From positions 222,553 through 286,552 of the forward strand of contig NZ_JANZNR010000007.1 in NCBI RefSeq assembly GCF_025153525.1: 64,000 nucleotides of DNA, in the 5' to 3' direction. The notes under the pieces were generated by a model. It was not told where the DNA came from and made no database searches. It saw nothing but the letters and a program-made list of their open reading frames with translations. Positions 33,873-42,565 of this stretch are shown piece after piece (the first letter of the stretch is position 1; each line of letters opens with the position of its first letter). Both the position numbers and the translations under genes were made by a program. The DNA is from Psychroserpens sp. SPM9 (GTDB taxonomy: Bacteria; Bacteroidota; Bacteroidia; Flavobacteriales; Flavobacteriaceae).

Positions 33873-35690
33873 ATGATAAAAAAATACGCTTTACTTTTTT
33901 TAGCACTCCCTCTTTTTGCTCAGTCGCAAACTATTGAGTTCGAGTCAACTGTTGCAGCCGACTTAAACGGTTATGCTGGCGCGACAACCTTTTCTGGTTT
34001 AGGCGAGTACGAAATATTTCTAGATACAGAATCTGGTGTTTTAGACAAGCCTATCATTTTATTAGATGGTTTTGATCCTGCAGATGGCAGAGATATTACT
34101 GGTATTTATGATTTACTAGACTATACAGGATCTGGAGGTGATCAAAACTTAGCCGACTTAGTAAGGGCTGAAGGTTTTGATGTTGTTATTTTAAACTTCC
34201 CTGTTTATTTTAGATTGAGTGATAACACCTTATTAAATTTTGATGATGCCACAGATGTTAATGCAGACACAGTCATTGATGAAGCCGACTATCCTGGTAG
34301 TACTTTAGTAGATGGTGGTGTCGATTTTATTGAACGTAATGCTATGTTGCTTGTCGATTTAATTAACACACTGAATGCTGATAAAGTTGGTGATGAAGAA
34401 TTAGTCATTATCGGCCCAAGTATGGGTGGTTTAATTTCCAGATATGCATTAAACTATATGGAACATGAACAAGCAAATAATGGAGGTCCTGATCATGAAA
34501 CACGTTTATGGATGTCTTTTGATGCGCCTCACTTAGGTGCTAATATTCCTTTAGGATTTCAACACCAGTTTAATTATTTAGCTAATGGTTTAGGTGATGG
34601 TGTTAATATAGAAGAACTTCAACCTGTAGTGAATGGCTTATTAAAATCTCCAGCTGCAAGACAATTATTAGTCGATCATTTTGAGACTCACTTAGAAAAC
34701 GGTAGCCTTTTTCTGTTTGATGCCACTAAGGTGTTACCTGAAGCTCACCCTTACAGAACTACTTTTGATACTAACATTAATAATTTATCACCGACCGGAT
34801 ATCCTCAAAACACAAGAAATGTTGCCATTATAAATGGTAGCGGAATTGGCACACCATTTCAGGACATAAATGGAGCGCCTGTAACACCTGGATTTTCAGT
34901 GTTAAATATTGTCGATTTAAGCTTACCTGATATTCCTCCTGCAAGTAATATTACGGCAACACTTCAAATTAATCTGACACCTACGTCTGGAAATCAAGAA
35001 GTGATTAGTAAAATTTTAGTCACTGGAACGGTTGTTATATTTCCGTTTACAGTTGCTGATGCCGAAGTGGAATCATTAGCGCCTGCGTTTTCAGATGGTG
35101 TTGATGCTGCTTCTGGAGGACTCTTTAATCTATCAGCATTTACTGAAGGTTTAGATACTGAAGGATTGGTTGGCAGTGTTTTAACCGAATTACAATTAAA
35201 TAAATTCAGCTATATCCCTTCCGTAAGTGGTATGGCTCTGGACGTTGCTCCAGCAAATGAAGTGAATTGGTTTCACGATATTGATTTAGGTGAACCTGAT
35301 AGCACAGGGGATACATTAAACAGTACACCTTTTGTGAATTGGCATATGCCAGATGACAACGAAGATCACGTACAATTAACCGAAGAGAATGTGATATTCG
35401 CACTTAGTGAAATCATCCCTGAAACATTGTCAAACACCGATTTTGAAAACTTAGTTTCAATCAAAGTTGAGAAAAATCCTATTGTGAATGAACTGACTAT
35501 TTTAAGTAATAAAACGCTTGATGACGCCAACATATCTTTAATTGACATCACAGGCAAATCAGTTTATAGATCGACACAAACCTTAGACGGTAGACTCTCG
35601 ATACCTTTGAATCTTGATTCGGGAATGTATATTCTCAACTTAGAAACCAAAGATAATTACAACTATCGCACTAAAATAATCGTGAGATAA
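33873..35690 (+). CDS. T9SS-exported alpha/beta-hydrolase (lipase-like) with type A sorting domain
   Basis: 605 residues from the ATG at 33873 (a TTG two codons earlier is unlikely). A signal peptide (FAQSQ) leads into an alpha/beta-hydrolase core: DKPIILLDGFDP, a nucleophile elbow GPSMGG (Ser near residue 187) and a late NWHMPDDNEDHVQLTE that may supply the His. A loop DVNADTVIDEAD near residue 130 matches a dockerin-type calcium loop at D1, N3, D5, I8, D9 and D12. From about residue 530 a T9SS type A domain follows (IDITGKSVYRS, GMYILNLETK). A secreted esterase or lipase is likely; the substrate is unknown. Confidence 0.83.
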   Translation: MIKKYALLFLALPLFAQSQTIEFESTVAADLNGYAGATTFSGLGEYEIFLDTESGVLDKPIILLDGFDPADGRDITGIYDLLDYTGSGGDQNLADLVRAEGFDVVILNFPVYFRLSDNTLLNFDDATDVNADTVIDEADYPGSTLVDGGVDFIERNAMLLVDLINTLNADKVGDEELVIIGPSMGGLISRYALNYMEHEQANNGGPDHETRLWMSFDAPHLGANIPLGFQHQFNYLANGLGDGVNIEELQPVVNGLLKSPAARQLLVDHFETHLENGSLFLFDATKVLPEAHPYRTTFDTNINNLSPTGYPQNTRNVAIINGSGIGTPFQDINGAPVTPGFSVLNIVDLSLPDIPPASNITATLQINLTPTSGNQEVISKILVTGTVVIFPFTVADAEVESLAPAFSDGVDAASGGLFNLSAFTEGLDTEGLVGSVLTELQLNKFSYIPSVSGMALDVAPANEVNWFHDIDLGEPDSTGDTLNSTPFVNWHMPDDNEDHVQLTEENVIFALSEIIPETLSNTDFENLVSIKVEKNPIVNELTILSNKTLDDANISLIDITGKSVYRSTQTLDGRLSIPLNLDSGMYILNLETKDNYNYRTKIIVR

Positions 35691-35695
35691 AACGC

Positions 35696-35729
35696 AAAAG
35701 ACCTTTCTAGTTGAAAGGTCTTTTTTTTT
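35696..35729 (+). terminator. Terminator of the T9SS lipase gene
   Basis: Stem AAAAGACCTTTC/GAAAGGTCTTTT with a TAGTT loop and a nine-T run, directly after the stop codon. Confidence 0.88.
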
Positions 35730-35757
35730 GCTTTAACTATTCAGGTTTTTGGGTGTT

Positions 35758-36552
35758 TTAATGTATTTGAAACTTAACAACCAAACCTTCATTTGCTCTT
35801 ACATTAAAAACTGTATTATCATCAAAAATGAGGTATTGCCCTTTAACACCAACTAGTTTTCCTGTATATGACTGCTCTTTTTTGATATTTAAACTTTTAG
35901 GCTTTTCAGGGTATTTATGAACTGGAAACTGCAAATGGGTTTCAGAATTTGAAGCAATATAATAGGCTTTTGCTTCTTCTGGTATGAACGTTTTTAAGCG
36001 CTCTCGCCATTCAACTAAATTTTCATCTTCTATGTCGTTCTTCAGCATTTTTCGCCAATTGGTTTTGTCGGCCACATGATCTTTAAGTGCAACTTCGGTA
36101 ATTCCAGCAAGATAGCGGTTAGGCACTTCTACAATTTCAATCGCTTCATGAGCTCCTTGGTCAATCCATCGTGTAGGAACTTGTAACTTTCTGGTCACAC
36201 CCACTTTTACATTGCTCGAATTAGCTAAATAGACAATATGAGGCTGCAATTGCACCTTTTTTTCATAGTCCAAATCCCGATCTTCTTTTCCTAAATGCGC
36301 TGTACTTAATTCTGGACGCATGATCCAATCTCCCGCTTGTGGAATATCAAAAAAGTCGTCCTTACAAAAGCCTTGTCTGTAAATAGGTTTGTTTAATCCG
36401 CACTTCAAACATTGGTATTTTACAAATTCCATCGTAAGTGTTTTATCCAATAACTGATTCATATTCAGGAAATCACTGTCTAATATTAAATAGTATTGAA
36501 TTGGCTCTGCAAACTCGGTTTGCATTTTTGTTAAAACACCTTGATAAAACAT
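35758..36552 (-). CDS. DUF2797 family protein
   Basis: 264 residues from the ATG at 36552; an in-frame upstream codon at 36591 would lie across the likely promoter (TATCTTTA near 36578-36585). A CxxC pair (CLKCG) with a later Cys (QGFCKDD) suggests a zinc site near residues 50-70. The segment HIVYLANSSNVKVGVTRKLQVPTRWIDQGA resembles the start of a GIY-YIG-like fold. The function of DUF2797 is unknown. It diverges from the GH3 gene with only 44 nt between starts. Confidence 0.82.
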   Translation of the reverse strand: MFYQGVLTKMQTEFAEPIQYYLILDSDFLNMNQLLDKTLTMEFVKYQCLKCGLNKPIYRQGFCKDDFFDIPQAGDWIMRPELSTAHLGKEDRDLDYEKKVQLQPHIVYLANSSNVKVGVTRKLQVPTRWIDQGAHEAIEIVEVPNRYLAGITEVALKDHVADKTNWRKMLKNDIEDENLVEWRERLKTFIPEEAKAYYIASNSETHLQFPVHKYPEKPKSLNIKKEQSYTGKLVGVKGQYLIFDDNTVFNVRANEGLVVKFQIH

Positions 36553-36596
36553 ATAAAAAAAAGTATTATTTTTAAAACTTAAAGATACCAAAAAAA

Positions 36597-38117
36597 ATGC
36601 CGATTCCCTTAGTAAATTCTATTGCTTCGTGGTTTTTAAAAAAACGATTTCATCAAATTGAATTGTTTTTAAAATACCCAAATGAAGTCCAAAATGAATT
36701 ACTATTTCAGCTTCTTTCAACAGCTAAAGATACTGAAATTGGTAAGCGGTATGATTTCAATTCTATTAGCAATTACAGCACATTTTCAGAACGTATTCCT
36801 ATATCCTCTTATGAGGATTGCAAAGACATGATTGAACGGTCACGTCGTGGAGAAAACAATATTTTCTGGCCTAATCCCATAAAGTGGTTTGCTAAATCAA
36901 GTGGCACCACAAATGCCAAGAGTAAATTCATCCCTGTAAGCAGTGAATCTCTAGAAGATTGTCATTATGCTGCTAGTAAGGATTTACTGTGTATGTATCT
37001 CAATAATAACGAAAACTCACAACTATTCACTGGTAAAGGTTTACGGTTAGGAGGAAGCAAAGAATTGTACAAAGAAAATGGGACTGTTTTTGGGGATTTA
37101 TCGGCTATTTTAATTGATAATATGCCATTTTGGGCCGAATTCAGTAGCACTCCAAGTAATAAAGTTTCCTTGATGAGCGATTGGGAAACCAAGATGCAAG
37201 CAATTGTTGATGAAACGAGAAATGAAAACGTTACGAGTTTAGCGGGTGTTCCGTCGTGGATGCTGGTATTACTTAATACTATTTTAGACAGTACCGGAAA
37301 AGACAATTTATTTGACATTTGGCCTAACCTCGAGGTTTACTTTCATGGAGGCGTTAGTTTTGTGCCTTATGTTGATCAGTATAAAGCGATTTTACCGAAA
37401 TCAGATTTCAAGTATTATGAAATTTACAATGCTTCGGAAGGCTTTTTTGCTATCCAAGACCAAAACAATAGCAGTGAATTATTATTAATGCTCGACTACG
37501 GAATTTTCTATGAATTCATTCCAATGACCACCTACGGAACTCCTAGCCAGAAGGTAATTCCGTTAAGCGACGTTGAAATTGGTGTTAACTACGCGGTGAT
37601 TATCACCACTAACGCTGGTCTTTGGCGTTATAAAATTGGAGACACCATACGCTTTACATCTATAAACCCATATCGCATAAAAGTGTCTGGTAGAACCAAA
37701 CACCATATTAATGCTTTTGGCGAAGAATTAATTATTGAAAATGCTGAAGACGCATTAAGAGAGGTGTGTCATTCTACACAATCTGAAATTGTTGAGTATA
37801 CAGCTGCTCCCATTTTTATGAATGGTAAGTCTAAAGGCTCTCACGAATGGCTTATAGAATTTAAAACACCTCCAAAAGACCTCAATACATTTAATGAATT
37901 ACTGGACTCAAAGTTAAAGTCATTAAACTCAGATTATGAGGCAAAGCGTTTAAATAACATGACTTTAAATATGCCAACAGTTCATGTGGCAAGAGAACAG
38001 TTGTTTTACGATTGGCTAAAACAACACGATAAGCTTGGCGGTCAGCATAAAATTCCGAGATTATCTAATAGCAGAGAGTATCTTGATGAGCTTCTTATGT
38101 TAAATACACGATCTTAA
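36597..38117 (+). CDS. GH3-family adenylating enzyme (acyl-acid amido synthetase-like)
   Basis: 506 residues, full length for the GH3 family, named for the plant enzymes that adenylate jasmonate or auxin and join them to amino acids. The P-loop-like nucleotide motif is FAKSSGTTNAKSKFIPVS (residues about 101-118). Further signatures are EIYNASEGFFAIQD, LWRYKIGDTIRFTS and KVSGRTKHHINAFGEELI. Bacterial members have no established substrate. It is a single gene divergent from DUF2797. No plant-hormone link is implied. Confidence 0.88.
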   Translation: MPIPLVNSIASWFLKKRFHQIELFLKYPNEVQNELLFQLLSTAKDTEIGKRYDFNSISNYSTFSERIPISSYEDCKDMIERSRRGENNIFWPNPIKWFAKSSGTTNAKSKFIPVSSESLEDCHYAASKDLLCMYLNNNENSQLFTGKGLRLGGSKELYKENGTVFGDLSAILIDNMPFWAEFSSTPSNKVSLMSDWETKMQAIVDETRNENVTSLAGVPSWMLVLLNTILDSTGKDNLFDIWPNLEVYFHGGVSFVPYVDQYKAILPKSDFKYYEIYNASEGFFAIQDQNNSSELLLMLDYGIFYEFIPMTTYGTPSQKVIPLSDVEIGVNYAVIITTNAGLWRYKIGDTIRFTSINPYRIKVSGRTKHHINAFGEELIIENAEDALREVCHSTQSEIVEYTAAPIFMNGKSKGSHEWLIEFKTPPKDLNTFNELLDSKLKSLNSDYEAKRLNNMTLNMPTVHVAREQLFYDWLKQHDKLGGQHKIPRLSNSREYLDELLMLNTRS

Positions 38118-38436
38118 TCTGCTATTTTACTCTTAATCTCATTACTCGGTTTAAAAAACTCTTTAAAATCCGATGAAATACACAGTATTTTCCCACACAA
38201 CGAGTATTTAATAGTATTCATCCAAAACCATACAAAGTCATTTTTATTCTGAGATTAATGCAACTATATTTACGAAGTCTTAAAGAAATAGAAGCTTATA
38301 AATTAGCTGAGTTAAGACTTAAAAATGACACAAAATAGTTTAGATATTGTTCTGCAATATTAGTTTTTAAATCCAAATAAAAAACCACTCTCGGGAAAGA
38401 GTGGTTTCTTTTTTATAGTCAATAAATCAAATTCAC
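38118..38436. other. 319-nt region between the GH3 gene and clpX
   Basis: It holds the clpX terminator (38382-38407). A 26-codon ATG frame at 38258-38338 (MQLYLRSLKEIEAYKLAE...) is too short and unsupported to call a gene. Nothing else is recognisable. Confidence 0.6.
38382..38407. terminator. Terminator between convergent GH3 and clpX genes
   Basis: Stem AAACCACTCT/AGAGTGGTTT with a CGGGAA loop. It is followed by CTTTTTT on the plus strand and by a T-run on the minus strand, so it can serve both genes. Confidence 0.8.
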
Positions 38437-39669
38437 TTAAGAAACTGCTTTTAACTTTTTAAGCGTTGATTTAGTTAACTTATTTTCGGCGTACGACTTC
38501 GTAACGTTTAGTTTTTTCTCATCAGAACTAGGCATTTCAAACATCGCATCGGTTAAGATTTCTTCGCAAAGCGAACGCAATCCTCTTGCGCCTAGCTTAT
38601 ACTCAATCGCTTTTGTTACAATATAGTCTAAAGCGCCTTCGGTAATTGTAAACTCGATTTCGTCCATTTCAAACAATTTTTTATACTGTTTGATAATGGC
38701 ATTTTTAGGTTCGGTTAAAATGGCTCTCAGCGTATTTGCGTCTAAAGGATCCATATAGGTCAATACAGGTAAACGCCCAATAATTTCTGGGATTAAACCA
38801 AAGTCTTTTAAATCTTTAGGTATAATATACTGCAATAAGTTATTAGTATCTAAAGCATCGCCATCGTGGGCTGCTTTGTATCCTATCGCAGCTAAATTTA
38901 AACGTTTTGATATTTTTTTATCAATACCGTCAAAGGCACCACCAGCAATAAATAAGATATGTTCTGTATTAACTTCAATAAATTTTTGGTCAGGATGCTT
39001 ACGTCCGCCCTTTGGTGGTACATTAACTACAGTTCCTTCCAGTAATTTTAATAAGGCTTGCTGCACACCTTCACCCGAAACATCTCGAGTTATCGACGGG
39101 TTATCGCTTTTACGTGCAATTTTATCAATTTCATCAATAAAAACAATTCCCTTTTCGGCTTTTTCAAGATTGTAATCGGCCGCTTGTAATAAACGCGTCA
39201 AGATACTTTCAACATCTTCACCAACATAACCAGCTTCAGTTAAAACCGTAGCATCAACAATAGCTAAAGGCACATTAAGCATTCTGGCTACTGTTTTAGC
39301 CATAAGTGTTTTACCTGTCCCTGTTTGTCCCACCATAATGATGTTTGACTTTTGAATTTCAATTTCATCATCTGTAGGCGATTGAAGTAAACGTTTATAG
39401 TGGTTATAAACGGCAACAGACATGACTTTTTTAGTATATTCTTGACCAATGATATATTCATCGAGAAAAGACTTAATCTGTTGCGGTTTTTTAAGCATTA
39501 ATTCTGAAGACAACTCTGCATTATCAGATTGCTTAGATTCTTCTAAAACAATACCATGTGCTTGTTCGATACAGCGATCACAGATGTGCGCATCTAAACC
39601 AGCAATCAACAGATTGGTTTCAGGTTTTTTTCGTCCACAAAACGAACATTCTAATTCTTCCTTTGCCAT
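38437..39669 (-). CDS. clpX: ATP-dependent Clp protease ATP-binding subunit ClpX
   Basis: 410 residues. The zinc-binding domain has Cys8, Cys11, Cys30 and Cys33. Walker A is GQTGTGKT (114-121), Walker B is [11 protein letters not shown], the pore loop GYVG occurs in [10 protein letters not shown], and sensor motifs ([10 protein letters not shown]) are present. The ClpP-docking loop reads AAIGYKA, i.e. IGY instead of the common IGF. ClpX unfolds tagged proteins and feeds them to ClpP. It is in the conserved tig-clpP-clpX order, 111 nt after clpP. Confidence 0.97.
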   Translation of the reverse strand: MAKEELECSFCGRKKPETNLLIAGLDAHICDRCIEQAHGIVLEESKQSDNAELSSELMLKKPQQIKSFLDEYIIGQEYTKKVMSVAVYNHYKRLLQSPTDDEIEIQKSNIIMVGQTGTGKTLMAKTVARMLNVPLAIVDATVLTEAGYVGEDVESILTRLLQAADYNLEKAEKGIVFIDEIDKIARKSDNPSITRDVSGEGVQQALLKLLEGTVVNVPPKGGRKHPDQKFIEVNTEHILFIAGGAFDGIDKKISKRLNLAAIGYKAAHDGDALDTNNLLQYIIPKDLKDFGLIPEIIGRLPVLTYMDPLDANTLRAILTEPKNAIIKQYKKLFEMDEIEFTITEGALDYIVTKAIEYKLGARGLRSLCEEILTDAMFEMPSSDEKKLNVTKSYAENKLTKSTLKKLKAVS

Positions 39670-39780
39670 AAATCAATATTAACTTCTCTACTAAGAAACC
39701 GACGACGCGATTTCCCGATTTAAATTCAAATGATAGTAATGCTGTTACAATAAAAGCACTACGCGTTCCGAAGTATAATG

Positions 39781-40455
39781 TTATCCTCTAGATAGTACTT
39801 CGTCTATCATTCCGTATTCTTTAGCTTTTTCTGCTTTCATCCAGTAATCACGATCACTATCTTCATAAATTTTGTCGTAATCCTGTCCAGAATGCTTACT
39901 AATTATTTTATACAATTCTTCTTTGAGGGTCAAAATTTCACGAGCTGTAATTTCGATATCACTAGCCTGACCTTGAGCACCTCCTAATGGTTGATGGATC
40001 ATGACTCGAGAGTGCGTTAAACCACTACGTTTTCCTTTTTCACCTGCACATAATAACACGGCTCCCATTGAAGCAGCCATTCCTGTACAAATCGTCGCTA
40101 CATCAGGCTTGATTAACTGCATGGTATCATAAATACCTAAACCTGCATAAACACTACCTCCTGGAGAGTTGATATATATCTGAATGTCTTTAGAGGCATC
40201 AGCACTTTCTAAAAACAATAATTGTGCTTGTATAATATTGGCAATTTGATCATTTATTGCGGTTCCCATAAAGATAATGCGATCCATCATTAAACGTGAA
40301 AACACATCCAATTGAGAAATATTTAACTGACGCTCTTCTATGATGTAAGGCGTCATACTTGTAGGATACATACTACTTACAATTTTATTGTAATATGTAC
40401 TACTTATACCTTGATCTTTTATTGCGAATTTTTCAAATTCTTTTCCGTAATCCAT
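39781..40455 (-). CDS. clpP: ATP-dependent Clp protease proteolytic subunit ClpP
   Basis: 224 residues with the triad Ser129 (GMAASMGAVLL), His154 (MIHQPLGG) and Asp203 (SDRDYWM). The N-terminal about 30 residues exceed mature E. coli ClpP and may be a processed propeptide. The YINSPGGSVYAGLGIYDTMQ oxyanion region is intact. It forms the tetradecameric chamber used with ClpX. It lies 89 nt downstream of tig, which has its own terminator between the two genes. Confidence 0.97.
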   Translation of the reverse strand: MDYGKEFEKFAIKDQGISSTYYNKIVSSMYPTSMTPYIIEERQLNISQLDVFSRLMMDRIIFMGTAINDQIANIIQAQLLFLESADASKDIQIYINSPGGSVYAGLGIYDTMQLIKPDVATICTGMAASMGAVLLCAGEKGKRSGLTHSRVMIHQPLGGAQGQASDIEITAREILTLKEELYKIISKHSGQDYDKIYEDSDRDYWMKAEKAKEYGMIDEVLSRG

Positions 40456-40487
40456 AGATTTTTCTTAAATCATTTATTGTGAAACAA

Positions 40488-40517
40488 AAAGCGTAAAACC
40501 ATTCCGTTTTACGCTTT
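40488..40517 (-). terminator. Terminator of tig
   Basis: Stem AAAGCGTAAAAC/GTTTTACGCTTT with a 6-nt loop. It is followed on the minus strand by TTTTTGTTTC, between tig and clpP. Confidence 0.75.
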
Positions 40518-40544
40518 AAATATACTAATTTATAATGTAAACGC

Positions 40545-41867
40545 TTAACTATAGAACTCTTTTACAAAATCATCGTAAGTTATCTCTTTTGTCTTTAAGT
40601 TAGCTTCGGATTTGTAAAGGTTTAACAATTTGGTACTCATTAATTGTTCTGATAATCGCTTCACCTCATCTTTATTTGATAGGATTCTTGCTGCAATACC
40701 ATCTAATTCTTCATCAGTAGAATTCATTTGACCAAACTGAGCCATTTGTGCTTTAATCATTTCTTTAGCATGGCTTTGTAAGTCTTCAAACTGCACCTGA
40801 AGGTCATATTTTTCGATTAATTTTCCTTCAATTAACTGGTAACGCATGCTTTTTTCAGATTTTTCGTATTCTTCTTTAGCTTGCTCTGCATCCATTTCGG
40901 TTTCACCTGCTGTTTGCATCCATTTTTGTAAAAACTCTGCTGGCAAATCAAATTTTGTGTTTTCTACTAAATATTCAGTAACATCATTTAATAGCTTTTG
41001 ATCGCCTTGTTGAGCAAATTGCTTTTCAGAATCTTCTTTGATTTTTTCTTTAAGTTCGGTTACAGAGGTTACGATTCCCTTTCCGAAGAGTTTATCAAAC
41101 AATTCTTGATCTAAATCTGCTAATTCTCTCGAGTTGATCTCGTTAATTGTAAACGTTACTTCGATATCTAAACCGTGAGCATCGTCGTGAGATACTTTTA
41201 AAAATGTCATTAAATCGTGATCATCTTCAAACAACCCTTTTGTTTTTAATGTCACCACATCACCAACTTTAGCTCCTATAAATTTTTTCTCGGTTGCTTT
41301 ACCTTTAAATTTATCCAGAGTAATGGTAGTCGAGTTATTGATTGCTTTCTCTTCATTAGCAAATACACCTGTAATTTCTGAATCTTTAGCTACTTCTGTT
41401 TCAGATACGATTTTACCATATTGCTTTCTAATATGCTCAACTTGGTTGTCTAGCATTTTGTCATCGGCAACGATATTGTAATGCGTGATTGCTTTTTTAC
41501 TTTTTAAGTCCACTTCAAACTCAGGTGCTAAACCTAATTCGAACTCAAAAGAAAAGGCATCAGCATCCCAATCTAAATCATCTTGAGGCTTCGGTAAAGG
41601 GTTACCTAAAACGTCTAATTTTTCTTCGGTTAAATACTTACCTAAAGCATCTTGTAAAAGCTTATTAACCTCATCAACTAAAACGGCTTTACCATATTGC
41701 TTTTTTACCATAGTCATTGGCACATGTCCTTTTCTAAAACCAGGTATATTAGCCGATTTACGGTAATCGCTTAATATTTTTTCTACTTTATCGCTGTAAT
41801 CTTCTTTAGCGATATCAACTTTTACCACTGCATTTAATGCATCGATGTTTTCTCTTGTAATATTCAT
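40545..41867 (-). CDS. tig: Trigger factor (ribosome-associated chaperone)
   Basis: 440 residues. The N-terminal ribosome-binding domain has the loop motif PGFRKGHVPMTMVKKQYG (residues 40-57; E. coli GFRxGxxP). A diverged FKBP-like middle region (about 150-245) and a long helical C-terminal chaperone region follow. The middle region is low in similarity to active FKBPs, as usual in Bacteroidota. It is the first gene of the tig-clpP-clpX cluster. Confidence 0.93.
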   Translation of the reverse strand: MNITRENIDALNAVVKVDIAKEDYSDKVEKILSDYRKSANIPGFRKGHVPMTMVKKQYGKAVLVDEVNKLLQDALGKYLTEEKLDVLGNPLPKPQDDLDWDADAFSFEFELGLAPEFEVDLKSKKAITHYNIVADDKMLDNQVEHIRKQYGKIVSETEVAKDSEITGVFANEEKAINNSTTITLDKFKGKATEKKFIGAKVGDVVTLKTKGLFEDDHDLMTFLKVSHDDAHGLDIEVTFTINEINSRELADLDQELFDKLFGKGIVTSVTELKEKIKEDSEKQFAQQGDQKLLNDVTEYLVENTKFDLPAEFLQKWMQTAGETEMDAEQAKEEYEKSEKSMRYQLIEGKLIEKYDLQVQFEDLQSHAKEMIKAQMAQFGQMNSTDEELDGIAARILSNKDEVKRLSEQLMSTKLLNLYKSEANLKTKEITYDDFVKEFYS

Positions 41868-41899
41868 TTTTTTCTATACTAAACCCAAAATTGGGTATT

Positions 41900-41936
41900 A
41901 AAAAGGGCTGCAAAAATACGATTTTTTTTGCAACCC
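41900..41936 (-). terminator. Terminator of the 41972 gene, overlapping the tig promoter
   Basis: On the minus strand a hairpin GGGTTGCAAAAA / TATTTTTGCAGCCC (one mismatch) is followed by TTTTT. It lies between the stop at 41972 and tig. The tig -7 box (41911-41918) is part of its 3' arm. Confidence 0.6.
41911..41918 (-). promoter_or_regulatory. -7 promoter box of tig (TATTTTTG)
   Basis: Exact TAnnTTTG on the minus strand, 43 nt upstream of the tig ATG, inside the upstream terminator hairpin. Confidence 0.55.
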
Positions 41937-41971
41937 AACAATAGTTTAAGTGATTGATTTTAAGAACTAGA

Positions 41972-42565
41972 TTAAAACCAAAGGTTATCAATTTTTGAAA
42001 AGTAATGCCATCCTAGTTTTTCGTTATTTTTAAGAATATATAGTGTTTTTTTACCATTATAATAATGCAAAACAATTGCATATTTATAATCTTCTCTATA
42101 ATAAGGTCTAGATATATAATTTCCCGTGTTTTTTACTAAGCTAGCATTATTGACCCTATCCTTTTCCCAAAAAGACAACATTTCATGTGGTTTAATAAAA
42201 TTTTCAATATCATATTTGGTAAATAGGCTGTCAACTAATTTACATTTTAAATCCCACCTATTTTTTCGTTTTTCTTGTATTTTTTCACTATCATATATTA
42301 TTGAATCCTTTTCTTCATTATAGTCCTTGAGAATGGTATAAAAAGGTTTGTTTAAAAATCGGTAATCATAATATTTCAGCAAATCACTTTGATCTGCATT
42401 GATTCTTTTCCTTAGATTATAACTATCGCCTTTTGAAACACTTGTTAGTTCAATGATCTTATTTAAGATAACATAATCATCGTTTACATCTTGCGAATTA
42501 CAATTAAAAATAATCAATAAAAAAATGATTAATATACTAATTACATGTTTTTGTTCCTTTTGCAT
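41972..42565 (-). CDS. Small secreted protein overlapping the HELLH lipoprotein gene
   Basis: About 197 residues from the ATG at 42565 (another ATG at 42589 is possible). A hydrophobic N-terminus (VISILIIFLLIIFNCNSQ) looks like a signal peptide, perhaps of lipoprotein type. The rest is rich in Lys/Asp/Tyr (YYDYRFLNKPFYTILKDYNEEKD, KYAIVLHYYNGKKTLYILKNNEKLGWHYF) and matches no family I know. It starts inside the 3' end of the upstream gene (29-nt overlap), so the two products are probably made together. The function is unknown; it could be a partner or inhibitor of the HELLH protein. Confidence 0.7.
   Translation of the reverse strand: MQKEQKHVISILIIFLLIIFNCNSQDVNDDYVILNKIIELTSVSKGDSYNLRKRINADQSDLLKYYDYRFLNKPFYTILKDYNEEKDSIIYDSEKIQEKRKNRWDLKCKLVDSLFTKYDIENFIKPHEMLSFWEKDRVNNASLVKNTGNYISRPYYREDYKYAIVLHYYNGKKTLYILKNNEKLGWHYFSKIDNLWF

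Noticed and set aside
38258..38338. 26-codon ATG frame in the GH3-clpX gap
   Set aside because: Too short, no close upstream promoter or operon context, no family; could be a gene remnant but not supportable.
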